DNA of 64,000 bases, taken from Paramecium pentaurelia. Taxonomy: Eukaryota > Ciliophora > Oligohymenophorea > Peniculida > Parameciidae. Each line of letters starts with the position of its first letter. Position 1 is the stretch's first letter. The stretch spans positions 67,836 to 131,835 of the forward strand of contig CAJJDO010000001.1 in the NCBI GenBank assembly GCA_905183005.1, written 5' to 3'. A program made the position numbers and the translations under genes. Shown one piece after another: positions 1 through 13,021 of this stretch. The notes under the pieces were generated by a model. It was not told where the DNA came from, searched no databases, and saw nothing but the letters and a program-made list of their open reading frames with translations.

Positions 1-405
1 CTAAAGCCAATTAAAATTATTAAAGCTTTACTAGGGCATCACCTTATATAGAATAATTTTTTACCATAACCAAATAAAGCAGCAATATTCTTAGAATCTA
101 ATTCTAAAATATTCATATAAATCTAGATGGCTTCATCAAACTTATTCAAATCCATTAGTTATTTACCTTAATTTTTATATAGCTATAAAACCTTTAATTA
201 ATTAGGCTTCAGTTTAAGTAAGTTTGTTATTTTGAGCTTGCTTGTCCAAAGAAAAAGTTTGATTATATAAGCTTTGTTTTTGTAATTCATTATCTAAATA
301 AATTTGTATCAATATACTCTAATTATTATTTGATATTAAAGTAAGAGGTTCATTTTATTAAGCTATTTTTTAAGAGTTTAAATTTGAGGAAAATATTTGA
401 AACAT
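1..405 (-). CDS. TPR-repeat protein, N-terminal part (3' end off window)
   Basis: The minus-strand frame is open from the left edge to an ATG at 405, just below an in-frame TGA, giving the first 135 codons. Residues about 78-112 form a tetratricopeptide unit (KFDEAIQIYMNILELDSKN, then IAALFGYG), and a second helix pair seems to begin at the edge. TPRs are protein-protein docking modules, so the protein is probably a scaffold or complex subunit; the partner cannot be inferred. The first 75 residues are Gln/Asn/Leu-rich with no recognised domain. TAA is read as Gln several times, so the gene is invisible under the standard code. No intron is needed in this part. Confidence 0.7.
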
Positions 406-871
406 TTGAATAAAATATTAAGTTAGTCATTCTTAAATGTGGAATTATAAAAAATTCATTTTTCTGTGATATTTCTGAAATGAATTTTATTACAATATTA
501 TTTTAAATTGGTATTAATATTTTTTTATTCATAATCAATAAGATAAGACTTTAAAGAGCTAATTAGGTATAGTCTAAAGACAAAAATAGCTTTATTATTT
601 AACAAAAATTAAATCATCTTTTCCTTAGTTTTAGTTTAATTAATGATATCAGTAAAAAATATCTTTTTTAAATAGGGTTCTGTATTCTGTCTTGATTTGT
701 TTTGTTTTTCAGTTTATATGCAATCTTTAAAAAAAGAAAGAAATTAATGAATTAATATGAATAAAGTATGTAGTTGAATGGTAAATAAAGAAATATATGA
801 TAAATATTTATATATTTAATATAGTAAATATCTTGGATGATTGAATTTTATTTTTTTTATTTGATAAATAA
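406..871. other. AT-rich spacer between divergent genes
   Basis: The spacer separates the start of the minus-strand TPR gene from the start of the coiled-coil gene. It is very A/T-rich with homopolymer runs and shows no convincing codon pattern or intron-flanked frame. Both promoters should lie here, but I recognise no defined motif. Confidence 0.5.
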
Positions 872-3800
872 ATGTCTTCCTACACAAGTAGATATAGACC
901 ATCCACGCTTGGTTCAAGTGGTATAGGTTAGAATCAAGCTGCTACAACATAATCTAGCTATCGAACATAAGTCACAACAACTACAACATCTTCTAATTTA
1001 TCTGTACCACAAACGACCACTACAAGTACATTTGAGAGATCTGAAGGAAGAAGATCAAGTACAATAAAAGCACCACCAGCTACAGCGTAAATAGTTATTT
1101 ATATGAAGTGTTCAAATGGCACCACCATCAGGGGAGAGAAAATGGTTAGGAAAATACCCAGAAGTTGTGTGTTTCCTTTTAGCAATGGAGAATGATCGTA
1201 TAATGAGAGAAAATGATGCTTTAATTAAAAGAATAAAGGAATTAGAAAGTTAAAGTGAAGGTGGAGATGTGAGAGTGAGAGAATTACAAGCAAAATTAGA
1301 TTAAGCAAATAGAGATATAACGCAATACAAATCTGAAATTGATAAACATTTAATAAGAATAAAGTAATTGGAGACAGAAATTGCTGATTTTAAGTCACGA
1401 TTAGGATAAGTTGATAATTCACTTGCTTAGAGATTAAAGGATGCTGAACGTAAGATCACAGATTATGAAAGAGATATAAATTAATGGAAGAGTAAATATT
1501 AAACAGATAAATCATCATGGGATTCAGAAATGAAGAGATTATAAGATTTATTAACTTAAAGATAGAGAGAATTGGATGATTTAAAAAATAATTCAGGTAG
1601 GAATTTGGATGGATTATAAAAATAAATTAGAGATTATGAAGTTAGAATTAGAGATTATGAAAATAAATTTAATACATTATAATCAGAAATAGATAGATTA
1701 ACTAAATTATTAAATGAAAGAAATGCTGAAAATGATAAGTTAAAGAATGATTTAAAAAATAAGTTACTTGAATGTGATGATTGGAAAAATAAATATAATA
1801 CTTTATAATAATAATTCACTACAATGAAATCTTAATATGAAAGTAAAATAGCTGATTTAGGTAATTAATTATAATAAAGGGATCGAGATCTAAATGATTG
1901 GAGAAATAAATATTCAACACTTGAGAATAAATACAATAATTTAGGAAATTAATAAAATGGATCAGAATAGAAATTAAATTAATTAACATAATTATCATAA
2001 TAGTAAGTTAGAGAAATTGATAGATTAAATGGATTGTTGAGAGATAAGGATGCTTAAAATAATTCATTAAAGGAAAAGTTGGCAAGAGCAGAATAAGATA
2101 ATAAAAATTTATTAGATTAAATTAATCAATTAAATCAAATGATTAAATAATTAAATAGAGAAATTGAGAAATTATAAGGAGATTTAAATGGCAGAATTAA
2201 TGAAATCAATTATTTAAATTAATAGCTACAAAAATGCAATGACAATATACGTAATCTAGAAGATTAAATTAATAAATTAAATGATGATATAATGAGTAAT
2301 AGAGATGAAATTATGAGTCTTAAAAGTCAAAATGAATAGTTAACAAATAGAATTAATGAATTAAATGAAAAAGCAGGATAATAATAAGGAGATTTACATG
2401 CAGCTAATTCAGAAAGAGAAGAAAAAGAACTTACTATTAAATAAATTTAAGAATAATTAGATTAGTTATTAACTGATAAATAGATTATGGAATAATAATT
2501 AAATGATTTAAGAAATGCACTTCAATAAAAGAATGATGATATTAGTAGATTAAATTAATAGAATAAATAAAGATTGTAATAATTAATGGATTTATAAAAG
2601 AAATGTACAGAGTTAGAATACACTATTAGTGAATTAAGAGGTGTAGAAATGAAATGCAGATTATTGGAAGATAAAATTAATGAATATCAAAAATTGATAG
2701 ATGATTTGAAGAGAAGAGTTGCTTAATAAGATTTATAATTATTGTAAGCATAAGCAAATGAGAAGAGATTATAAGATTAAGATATACTTATATAAAATTA
2801 AGCTAAAGAAATTTAAAGACAAAATGATTAAATTACTACATTATTGAAAGAAAATGATTAATTGTAATAATAAATTTTATAATTGGAAAATGAAATCAAT
2901 AAATTAAGATCATTAGAGAATTACGTTTCTGATTTAGAGAAATAATTATAAAATGCATAAGATGAATTAAGTAAATTAAAATAATTACTTGATTCAAGAA
3001 CATAAGATTTAAATGATTGGAAACTAAAATATTAATAATTATAACCTTTAGAAGATTAATATCGAATTTTAGAGGAAAGATATAAATAAGCAGAATAAAG
3101 AGTTTAATAACTTTAGAATGATATTGAAAAATTAAACAAAGTTATTTAATAAAATTAAATTGATATTGAAACTCACAAATGGAATTTGAATTAGTAAGAA
3201 ATGACAATGAAAGTTAAAGATGATGCTTTGGAAGCATTAAGTGAAAGAATGAATAATTTAGTTCATGATTATGAAGAAGAGAGAAAGAAGACTTAGGATT
3301 ATGAGTAATTATTGGCTTAACACTAATAAACTTTAGACAAATTATCTTAAGCAGAAACATAAATTAGTAACTTAAACAGTGATTTGAATAATGCTATAAA
3401 AGATATTGAATAATTATAGAGTGAGAATCATGATATGAGACAAGATCTATAAGAATTAGAAAGATAAATTTAAGAGTTTAAATAAAATGAAGCCAGATAC
3501 AAAGATATTGAAAACAAATTTAATTAATAATTAAAAGATATTGAAAGATTGACTGAATAATTGAGAGAAAAAACTCATTAATTTGATGAATTAAATTCAT
3601 AGTTTGGAGCTTTGGATCTATAATTATAACAAGCAAACTAAACTATTGATGAATTAAATAGAAGGTATAAATTTAATATAATTAATAGAATTGCTGAATT
3701 AGAATAGATGAAGAGAGAACATGAAGTTTTGAAGACTTAAACAGATTAATTGGGCAATTTAAATAAATAATATTCAGCTGATTTGGATAGATTAAATGCA

Positions 3801-4178
3801 ATTGTAAATTAAAGATAGAAGGAATTAGAAGAATTACGTTAATTGATGTAGAAATTAGAAGAAAGAATAACATATTTAACTCCATTTGAAGAAAAAGTAT
3901 ATATATATATGAATATTCTTAGTTCCAAGTTTTATCACCAAAATATTAAGAATCATAAGAGATAGTTGAAAGATAGAAAGAAGATATCAATAAATATTAA
4001 GAACAATTAAAGACTGTAGATGAATTAAATAAAAAGTAAGATATTTATAAATATTTAAAGAGTTTAAGATTGTATGATGATTTTAACAATGCAATTTACA
4101 GAATGTGAAGGATTGAGAAGTTAATTGGAAGAGAAGGACAATCTAATTGCAAATCTTCAATAATAATAGCATTAATGA
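872..4178 (+). CDS. long coiled-coil protein (about 1077 aa)
   Basis: Three introns (1087-1108, 3897-3922, 4036-4060; 22, 26 and 25 nt) join exons into 1078 codons ending at TGA 4176-4178. The N terminus (about 70 aa) is Ser/Thr-rich and low complexity. A short folded-looking stretch follows (KWLGKYPEVVCFLLAMEND). The remaining 950 or so residues are almost continuous heptad-like coiled coil rich in Leu, Glu, Lys, Asn and Gln. A short motif of the form W-[KR]-x-KY recurs inside the coil, with Trp codons at 1485, 1782, 1899 and 3018. The architecture suggests a structural protein of basal bodies, ciliary rootlets or the cortex, but no family is recognised. All Gln in the coil come from TAA, TAG or CAA, so the standard code breaks this gene dozens of times. 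Confidence 0.85.
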
Positions 4179-4218
4179 TGAATAAGAAATAAATATATAT
4201 AAATAAATATATATAATA

Positions 4219-5228
4219 ATGATATTTTCAAGAGGCTTATTCAAGTTGCCATTAAAACAAGTCTAATATTTCGGTAAAAGAAAAGATTATTATGCAATTT
4301 TGGGAATCTAAAAGAATGCTACAGAAGAATAAATTAGAGAAGCTTACACAAAGAAAGCACAAAAGTACATGTTAATACAAACATATTAGACTCTATCCAA
4401 ATGTCACTACATCTGTTGCTATAAATGATGCATCAGCCCAATAAGAGTTTTAAGATGTGGCTGAAGCCTTTGCAATATTATCATAAATACAAAGCAGAAA
4501 TGCCTACGATCTTTTGAGTAAAGAATAACCAGAGTTATTGTATGGTGCAGAGATGGAAAGATACAAATAATCATTCGAAAGAAATGATGATGGTACATAC
4601 AAAAGACCAGGATAAGTGGCATCAGATTATGCTAAAGAGAAGCAAGATTATTTGAAAAAAGAAAGATAAGTTTTTAATGTGGATGATTTTGGCAGATACA
4701 AAGGAGGTAAAATATTATTTAATTATCAAAGGTGTCCCAAGACCAAATAAAGGTTCAGTCAGAGGAAATGCCCTAATGGGTGTTGGTTAATATCATAGAC
4801 CCTTATATCACAATATGAAAAAAAATCCATTTGAAACAGAGCATCGTATTACTTCTGAAGATGCTGAATATTTTAGAGTTTGGTCTACTGAAGAGAGAAC
4901 ATTTAAAGAATGGACATATTTGCATTAAAATGCAGTAGTCGATTACGAATACTTAAAAGTATAAAATTATATTTTTATTAAGTTTAATGATTATAGAGCC
5001 TTCTATAGATGGACAAGAAATTTCTTCTTAATATTTTTGGCATTCCCTTACTTTTTCTAATCATTATTTAGAGGTCAATTGAGAGAAATTATAGATGAGA
5101 TTAATGTAGAGATGGCTGAAGGTATACCTATAGTTGGAAGATAATTTGGAAATGTGCAAGTTGTTGTAGGCAAAACAGGAACACTAAAATTGTAAGATGC
5201 AAATGGAGGACATCATCATCATCATTGA
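4219..5228 (+). CDS. J-domain-like protein lacking HPD, single membrane span (311 aa)
   Basis: The introns are 4365-4389, 4707-4731 and 4959-4982. After an N terminus that may be a mitochondrial or ER targeting sequence, residues about 24-55 match the first half of a J domain (KDYYAILGIQKNATEEQIREAY, helices I-II). The HPD tripeptide that activates Hsp70 is replaced by YPN in the loop. This makes it a J-like protein, more likely a tethering or regulatory subunit than an Hsp70 activator. Residues about 225-245 (FFLIFLAFPYFF) form one membrane span. The C terminus ends in five natural histidines. Such degenerate J proteins are known in mitochondrial import motors (Pam16 type) and elsewhere; assignment to either is not possible here. 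Confidence 0.8.
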
Positions 5229-5291
5229 ATTATAAAATAAAAAAGAATAAAATACATAATGAACACAAATCCGTTTTAATTATTAATTATA

Positions 5292-6512
5292 ATGTATAAA
5301 GTGATAATATTATGCTCACTTGTTCTATTTGCAAGTTGCATGAGTGAAGGAGAGACACTTCTACAATCTTTGTAAAGCACTGAATTTGGAAAAACAATAA
5401 TTTAAACAATTTAAGTTGAATTGTAAGGAAATAGCAGTGTTGATAAAATTATTGATCTTCTTACATAAATGAAGGATAGAATAAATGATGAATAAGATAT
5501 TGAAAGATAAAAGTCAAGAGATCATACTTAATTTTGTGATGATAAATATGATGAAATCTTATTTGTTATTGATTCATCTGAATATTAGTTGGCTAAAGAT
5601 TAATAAACATTACCATTGTTTATCTAAGAATAAAAAAACAAATAAAGATAATTATTGGATAAATAAGAAATTGAAAATAGAAATAATTAACGTATTGATG
5701 AATTGACTTAAGAAAGAGACATCACTAGAGTATAAATATTGCTTAATTTTAGTAACAATATGAAGCAAGAAGAGATGAATTGACAAATATGGTTGGTGCA
5801 CTTTAAGAAGGAAAAAGAATTATTAGTAAATTAAGTACCAAAAAATGGGATCCATTAGCTGGAACCTATTCTTTCCTAGAGTTTTCTTAATTTATGTTTA
5901 ATGAATTAGAAGTACATCAAAAATTATTGAAAAAATAATCCAATGGAATAGGCTTACTTTATGAATTACTTTTAGAAACCTCTTAGTAAAAATATATTTT
6001 AATCTATTAATTAGAGATCCAGGAATCTAAGCCAATTAATAAGGAGTTGCTAAAATTTAAGAAATTATTGATGAATTAATTGAAAGTGTTTTCGATTTAT
6101 TAAAATAAGAATTATTGACAGACAATGCTAGAGAATAAGATTACCAAAATTAAAAAGAAAGAATTGTTATATAAAATAGAAGATTAGAAGCAACTATTGC
6201 AACATTCAAGGCTCGAGTTTTAATAATAAATTAAACAATATTAGAATTGAATAATGACATTAGATTTAATACTGAAGTAAAAATAAAATTTTGAAATTTT
6301 AAGAAATCAACTCTATTGAGAAAATAAAAAGATGATTGGGAGAGAACTTGCGTTGATTATCATAATGGTTATGTAGAAGCTACTAAAATTAGGTATATAA
6401 TAAGTATATCATTTTTAGAACCTAATAAAGTGATATCTTAACAGAAGTAATCCAAGTTTTCAACAGAAATTACAACGACTTTCCAAGTTTAATTTAGAAG
6501 ATATCAATTTGA
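5292..6512 (+). CDS. trichocyst matrix protein family (about 371 aa)
   Basis: The introns are 5730-5752, 5986-6014, 6277-6303 and 6393-6418. The protein starts with a signal peptide (MYKVIILCSLVLFASC). Long Gln/Asp/Glu/Leu-rich helical segments follow, ending in the family-like tail EVIQVFNRNYNDFPS. Trichocyst matrix proteins are made as secretory precursors, cut in the granule and assembled into the crystalline core of Paramecium trichocysts, which expands on exocytosis. Length and helical make-up agree with that multigene family. An in-frame upstream ATG at 5259 would add 11 residues before the signal peptide; 5292 gives the more typical start. Family assignment rests on overall architecture and the tail. 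Confidence 0.75.
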
Positions 6513-6956
6513 TAAATTTATTAAATTTAAAAATAATAAAATTCTCAAACTAGTAAACTCTTTAAGAGACTATATTTTTATAAAATATTTTAATTTTCAT
6601 AATTCAAAGATTATTTATTGTTTGTTTCTTTTCATTTAATACATTATATAACATTTAGAAGAAAATTACCTAAATTTGATTAACACCAAAAAATTAATAT
6701 TTAATAATCAGTTACTTTAGATATATTGAATAGGTCTTTTGTAATCAATTAATACAATAGAAAATTTTACTGATATTTTAATTAAGCAGAAGAAAAATTA
6801 TAATATTAATTAATTTTAGAATTTTAATTAATCCCAAAATTCTTATTTCTGATATTAACTGATTTATAATTAAGAATCCTAATTTATCCTGTTTAGAATT
6901 TATATGATTGAAAGCTCAAAATCTATATTCTAATTTTATAAAATAAATAAATAAAA
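6513..6956. other. AT-rich spacer, no gene seen
   Basis: This lies between the end of the trichocyst gene and the P450 start. Short TGA-free frames occur, as expected in AT-rich DNA with one stop codon, but none has an intron-supported or recognisable product. Confidence 0.5.
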
Positions 6957-8480
6957 ATGGAATTTTATTTAATAGCAATCCTTTCCTTGATAGCATTGAT
7001 GGCCTACTTTTTAATTTTAAAACCTTTAGTTCCTTTACTAATATTAAAGCTACAATTAGGAGATAAAGCAATTTTAATGTTTTATCCCATCTCTGGCTTA
7101 TTGGGTGTATTTACAAAATCAATTAAAAATAATCATGATGTTATGGAAACAATGAATAAAGCTCTTAGAAAAAATCCTAAAGCAAAAGTTATTCTATCTA
7201 ATTATTTTACCACACCTTGTATCTTGATAACAGGATCAGAATACATCAAGGATACATTCCTAGACCATAATGATTTTGAAAAAATAAATCCATTTATGCT
7301 ACCTTCCTTTATTTAAAGAGGATTATTAATGATGGAAGGTGAAGATTGGAAAAGATAAAGAAAGTTTTTAGGTTCTGCATTTACATTTGAAAAATTAAAA
7401 TCAAGATTACCTATGATGAACAAGGTTGTCTAATCAATAGCAGAGAAGGATGATAAAAAGAATCTAAATGATTTTATGGCTAGAATAACTGGAGAAGTAG
7501 TTATTAAAAGCTTTTTTGGTGAATTAGCTGAAGGATTATAATTAGAAGGTAAAGATGCATAAATAGCACTCATATAATTAACTGGTGAAATTGGTTTAAT
7601 GTAAATAGAAAATATATACATTTTTCTAAAATAATTATTATTTAAAGAAAGAGCATGGGATATTTTTCCTGGTTAAAAGGAGAAAGATATAGTAAGAAGA
7701 GTAGAGAATTTAAAAATGAAAGTTAAGGAATTAATTGTAAAAAGAATTGAATAATTAAGGGAAAACCCAATTCAAGATGAAGGTAAGATGGTTTTTCTAG
7801 ATTTATATGTAACTGAATACTTAAAATAATAAAAATAAAAAGAGTAATAGATAGAAATTGAAGAAATACTACATCAATTTATTACTTTATTCTTTGCTGG
7901 CACTGATACTACAGCCACAACTTCTGGAACTTGTTTATATTATTTAGCAAAATATCCAGAGATATAATCTGAAATCTTAGAAGAAGTATAATAAGTTATT
8001 GGAAATAATGATGTTAATGAAGAGAATTTGAATAAGCTTAATAAAATTAATGCTTTGATTTAAGAAGTTTTTAGATTGAAGAATCCAGCATTTGTTACTC
8101 TTTTTAGAACAGTGAAACAAGATAAATAGGTTTAAGAGATTAAACTTAAAAAAGGATGGGTAATAGTATAAATGTAAAATGCAAATAGTATTTAAGACTC
8201 ACATTTTGATAATGCTACTGAATTTAATTACAAAAGATGGTTAAACAAAGGAAATGTTATTAAAAATGATAATGGTTTTATTCATATTCCTTTTGCAGCA
8301 GGGCCAAGAAATTGTATTGGATAACATATGGCATTGATGGAAGCAAAAATTATCATAGCATTAATTGTTAGAAAATATAAAATATTGTTAAATCCGGCAG
8401 TTGAGTAAATTAGATTTGGAGTCAAATTTTTATAATGCGTTGAACCAGACAATTGTCTTTTATTTGAAAAAAGAATATGA
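6957..8480 (+). CDS. cytochrome P450 monooxygenase (507 aa, intronless)
   Basis: A single exon runs from ATG to TGA 8478-8480. Residues 1-30 are a hydrophobic membrane anchor typical of microsomal P450s. The I-helix oxygen-binding motif AGTDTT lies near residue 311. The K-helix ExxR (EVFR) is near 369. The haem-binding loop FAAGPRNCIG carries the Cys ligand at about residue 453. Length is normal for the family. The enzyme should use NADPH-P450 reductase at the ER to oxidise a hydrophobic substrate, which cannot be predicted. TAA/TAG-coded Gln codons interrupt it under the standard code, which would see only the first 119 residues. Lack of introns is somewhat unusual for its length in this window. 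Confidence 0.95.
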
Positions 8481-8682
8481 AGCATTAAATTATTTAAACG
8501 ATTTAATCATATTTAATATAATAAAAATTATTATTTCTTTTAATTTATATTTAATAATATCAAATTTGATGATTAGACTTTAAAAATATAGAAATTGATA
8601 CAAGTAATTTGATAAATGAAGAAGATTGAAAAAAAAAGTTTATTATTAATTTATTATTATTAACTAATTGTGAATATTAATT

Positions 8683-11600
8683 ATGTAAGAAATTTAGATA
8701 GTGGTACCTTATCGATAAAATATTTTGAAATCAATAATATTTTATCTTCTTTGCATTTTATCGTTAGGTTTAGTCTATGTTGTAGCTACTTGGCATTATA
8801 AAATTTGGGCAATATTGAGAATGTCTAAATGCGAAATATTTACAGCAGAGTACTTCAGAATAGACTCAAAAGATGGTACATAAGTAATTGTTCCAAGCCA
8901 TCATTATATACAAAAAGGATTAGATTATATTGTAAGAATTGCATATAAAATTAGGGTTTTACATATAGATATCAAAGATTTATTTATAGAGAGGGAAGAT
9001 TTGAAAAAATAGTCTTTTAACTTTAGAATAATAAAGCAGCTCATCAGAAGGATCATTTAAAGTCAATAGAATTGTTAAAAGATTATTAAAACCTTTATGG
9101 AATTAATTCAACAGAGATTCCCAGAAAACCAATTTTATCTATCCTTATTGATGAATTAATGCATCCTTTGTTTGTTGTGTAGCTTCTTCAAATATTGTTA
9201 TGGATTTATGAAGAATATACTAGTTATGCTATAATATTACTATTAACATCAATTATTTCAATGATAGATACATTATTTGAATATAGAGAGAGTTATCGTG
9301 AAATAAGATTGAATTCTAAATTAGAGCATGAAGTGAATATAATTAGATTTGGATAAAAAATAAAAATACATTCAAGAGAGTTAGTACCAGGAGATATTAT
9401 ATTAGTTGAGCCTTTTCAAGTGATTGCTTGTGATTGTGTACTTATATAGGGTACATGTATTGTGTAGGAGTAATTTTTGAATGGTGAATAAACTCCTATA
9501 ACAAAAAACAATTTACCAGATGATGATTAAGCTTTTATATAAAAGGATGGAAATATGTTATATATGTCTACATTTTGTTTGAGAGCTGATGAAAATTGTT
9601 TGGCTTTTGTTGTTTCAACAGGTTTTAATACAAAGAAAGGTGAGTTAATAAGAGAGGTAATGTTAACACCTGATTATTCATTTGATTTCTATGATGATAG
9701 TATGAGATATTTAAAATATTTAAGTATTGTGGCTATAGTTGGTTATTTAATTGCCTTACCATTTAAGATTTATTATTTAATTACTTATCCATTTATAGAA
9801 GCTACTGATTTAATTACTGATATATTAGATCTATTGGCAGTATGTGTCCCTCCTACTCTTCCTACAACATTATAAATAGGATTAAGTTTAGCTTTGAAGA
9901 GATTTAAAAAGAAGAAGATATTTTGTTTCAATCCAAATAAAATAAATTTAGCAGGAGTAGTCAGTTAAGTTTGTTTTGATAAAACAGGAACACTAACAGA
10001 GGATGAATAGAGACTTTATGGAGTAATTGAAATGAATAATCAAGGGTAGTTGAATCCTCTTTTGAAGGATTTTGATAATTTAAATAAAATAATAAGATTA
10101 GTTATGGCTTGTTGTAACAATATTGTAAATGAAGAAGAGATTATATATGGAGATCATTTAGATTTAGCATTATTCAAGAATAGTTCTGCAAAAATATTTT
10201 ATAGAACTGTATTGTTGGATGGAATAAATTATGATATTGTAAAAACATTTGAATTTACATAAGAATTATAAAGAATATGTTGTATTATTCATAATTAATA
10301 AAATCATAATAAATATTCATTGGTTAAGGGATCTCCTGAAAAGATTAAATAAATTTGTGAAAATATTCCAGAGGATTACACTTCAGTTTTTAAATATTAT
10401 AGTCATCATGGATTTAAAGTTATTGCTTGTGCATATAAACCATTATTATAAGAAGATGTAATTCCTACTCGAGAATATTCTGAATCAAAATTATCTTTTT
10501 TATGTTTTTTAGTATTAGAAAATAGAGTAAAAGAAAATGCAGAATAAGTAATTTAATAGTTGAAAAGTGCAAAAATAGATATAATTTTAGTTACAGGAGA
10601 TAATGTATTAACATCAATGAGAGTTGCTAGATAAATTAGAGTAGTTGAAGAAACAGAATAATTGGTATATGGAGAGCTTATAGAAAATAATAATGAATTA
10701 TAAATAGATTGGAAGGATATGGAATAATAATTTAAAGAAATTGAAAATTAAATGCATAATGATACAAGAACATTATGTGCTGAAATTTTATAATAGAAAT
10801 TACCTAATTCTATTAGTAAATTCAATTTTGATGCTAAATCATTTGAAAATTTGGACAATAACATAGCTATTGTAAATGATGAAGCTCAAGAATAATTACA
10901 AAAATCAGCTACTCTTGCAATTACAGGAAAATTGTTTACCTATTTAATGAATTAAGCAAAAGATAATAAAGATTATAAATATATTGATTAATTAATAACA
11001 AAAACTAAAGTTTATGCAAAAATGAGAAGAGAACATAAAGCTGAATTGATTAATTACTTAAAAACTAAAAAATAGATTGTATTTTGTGGTGATGGAGGTG
11101 CTGATATATAAGCTATGCGTACTGCAGATGTTGGAATAAGTTTAACAAATACAAAATTGTCTTTAGCTGCTCCATTTACATCTGGATAGGAAGATTTGAG
11201 TACAGTACCAATTATTTTAATTGAAGGTAGAGGAGCATTGACTACATCATTTTAAGCTTTTGAATATATGACAATGTGTTCATTAGTACAATTTTTAAGT
11301 TGCACAATCTTATATTTCTAATATTCATACATGACTAATTCCTAATTTCTTATTTTAGATTTATTTGTTGTATTACCACTTAGTATTTTAATGACTTACA
11401 CTGATAATCTTATGAAATTAACAACAGAAATTCCATAAAGAAGTTTAGTTAGTGTAGAAGTGTTATCAATAATATTAGGATAATGTTTTATTTAATTGAC
11501 ATTTCAAATGCTCATATATCTTATATTAATTTATTAAGATTGGTATAAGGATCCTGTTACATTATCTCGTTAAGAATATGGTGAAGCAGGTTTTATGCAA

Positions 11601-11976
11601 TCATTTGAAGCAACATCATTATTTTTAGTTACTAATTTCTAATATATTATGTTATCAATATCATTATCATATGATCCAAGATTCAAAAAACCATTTTATT
11701 CAAATAGACCTTTTACTATTTATTTAATTCTCCTATTCATATTTGAATTGTATTTGCTTATGTTCACATATAGAGATGACACAGAAGATGACTATCTAAA
11801 TGTATAAAAAATTTATTTATTTTAACAAGCTTACATTCAAAGTACAAGGATACGAAATGCCATAATCATGGCTCATGTTTCTACTTGGGATGATTATATT
11901 GAATTCTACTTTAACTCACACCTATTAAATTTATGGTGTTCCATATGTTATTATAAAAATGAAAAATAAATTATGA
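8683..11976 (+). CDS. P5-type P-type ATPase (1080 aa)
   Basis: Introns are at 8932-8954 and 11802-11829. The order of elements is classical: N-terminal membrane segments, a YGIN...P element before M1, actuator domain, M4 with PPTLP, the phosphorylation motif DKTGTLT (Asp about 425), VTGDN near 630, GDGGAD near 796, and C-terminal membrane helices. The YG-N element and the PP-x-LP motif in M4 point to the P5 class, nearer P5B (ATP13A2-like, endolysosomal polyamine exporters) than P5A. The actuator loop reads NGEQTP where most pumps have TGES; the catalytic Glu is kept. GDGGAD replaces GDGAND. The second intron restores the last membrane helix and end; without it the frame ends elsewhere. Function beyond ATP-driven transport is inferred. 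Confidence 0.93.
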
Positions 11977-12019
11977 ATATTTTTTATAAATTATAACTAA
12001 TAATAATTTATAACATCTA

Positions 12020-12998
12020 ATGTCAGAAAAATAATAAAATTCACTTCCTTATCAAGAGCTTTCAAATCTTAAAGAGAATTAAAAATTTTAGAATTTTGAA
12101 AGAGCATTGCCAATTAAAGATTTTTTACTTTAGATAGATGACAGAGATTATGATAATGAATTTTAATATCTCAAACAAATTACTTAAACTAGAGAACATG
12201 ATAGATTATTTTATAGAGATGCATAGATATAGCATTTAAATAGATATGCTGATATCCTTCCTTGTAAATATTAATTAATAAATTAAGATGTTCATTCTAT
12301 AGTAAAACCTTAATTAGATATTTAAGATAAAACTTATTACATTAATGCAAATTATATTAGAGATATAAACAATTGGGAAAGGAAATATATTGCTACCTAA
12401 GGTCCTTTAAAGTAATCAGTTTAAGATTTTTGGCATATGATATGGACTAATAATGTGGGTGTAATAATAATGTTATGCAAATTATTTGACAGATAACGAG
12501 TATGCTGCAAGATATTTACTTTAGATCTAATGCGAAAGATATTGGCCATCTGATTAAGCAATTTATGGGCCTTATTAAATTGATAAAATTTCATGTTAAG
12601 AATCAAATAAGGAAGTATTTGAAAGTAGTCTAATTATGAAATCAAAATAGAAATAGCATTAAATAAGTCATTATTAATGGTGTGATTGGCCAGATTTTGG
12701 AATTGTTAAAGAAGATTCATATTAAGTTCTTGACTGGTTGGCTGGAATAGCAAATGAAGCAGCATAAGATAATAAAATACCAGTGATTCATTGTAGTGCA
12801 GGAGTAGGTAGAACAGGAACATTTTTAGCAATTTGTCATATAAAACAGTTACTTATTAAAAATGATGCCTAAATTTCAATTTTTAGTATAGTAAGAAGAT
12901 TAAGAGAATAAAGACCATTTTTAGTATAATCAGTGTAATAGTATGAGATGATTTATAAATATACAATTTGGTTGTTGAAGAATTTGAAATATATGTGA
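12020..12998 (+). CDS. protein tyrosine phosphatase, classical type (317 aa)
   Basis: One intron (12500-12524) lies in the middle; reading through it meets TGA within about 15 codons. Residues about 105-317 form a PTP catalytic domain. The visible motifs are the substrate-recognition-like YYINANYI, the WPD loop (WCDWPDFG) with the general acid Asp, and the signature HCSAGVGRTGTF holding the nucleophilic Cys and phosphate-binding Arg. A Gln-loop-type segment (VQSVQQYEM) follows. All catalytic residues are present, so an active enzyme dephosphorylating phosphotyrosine proteins is expected. There is no signal peptide or membrane span, so it is cytosolic. The first 100 residues are Gln/Asp/Leu-rich without known domain. 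Confidence 0.93.
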
Positions 12999-13021
12999 TT
13001 TAAATAAATATTTATAATTAA

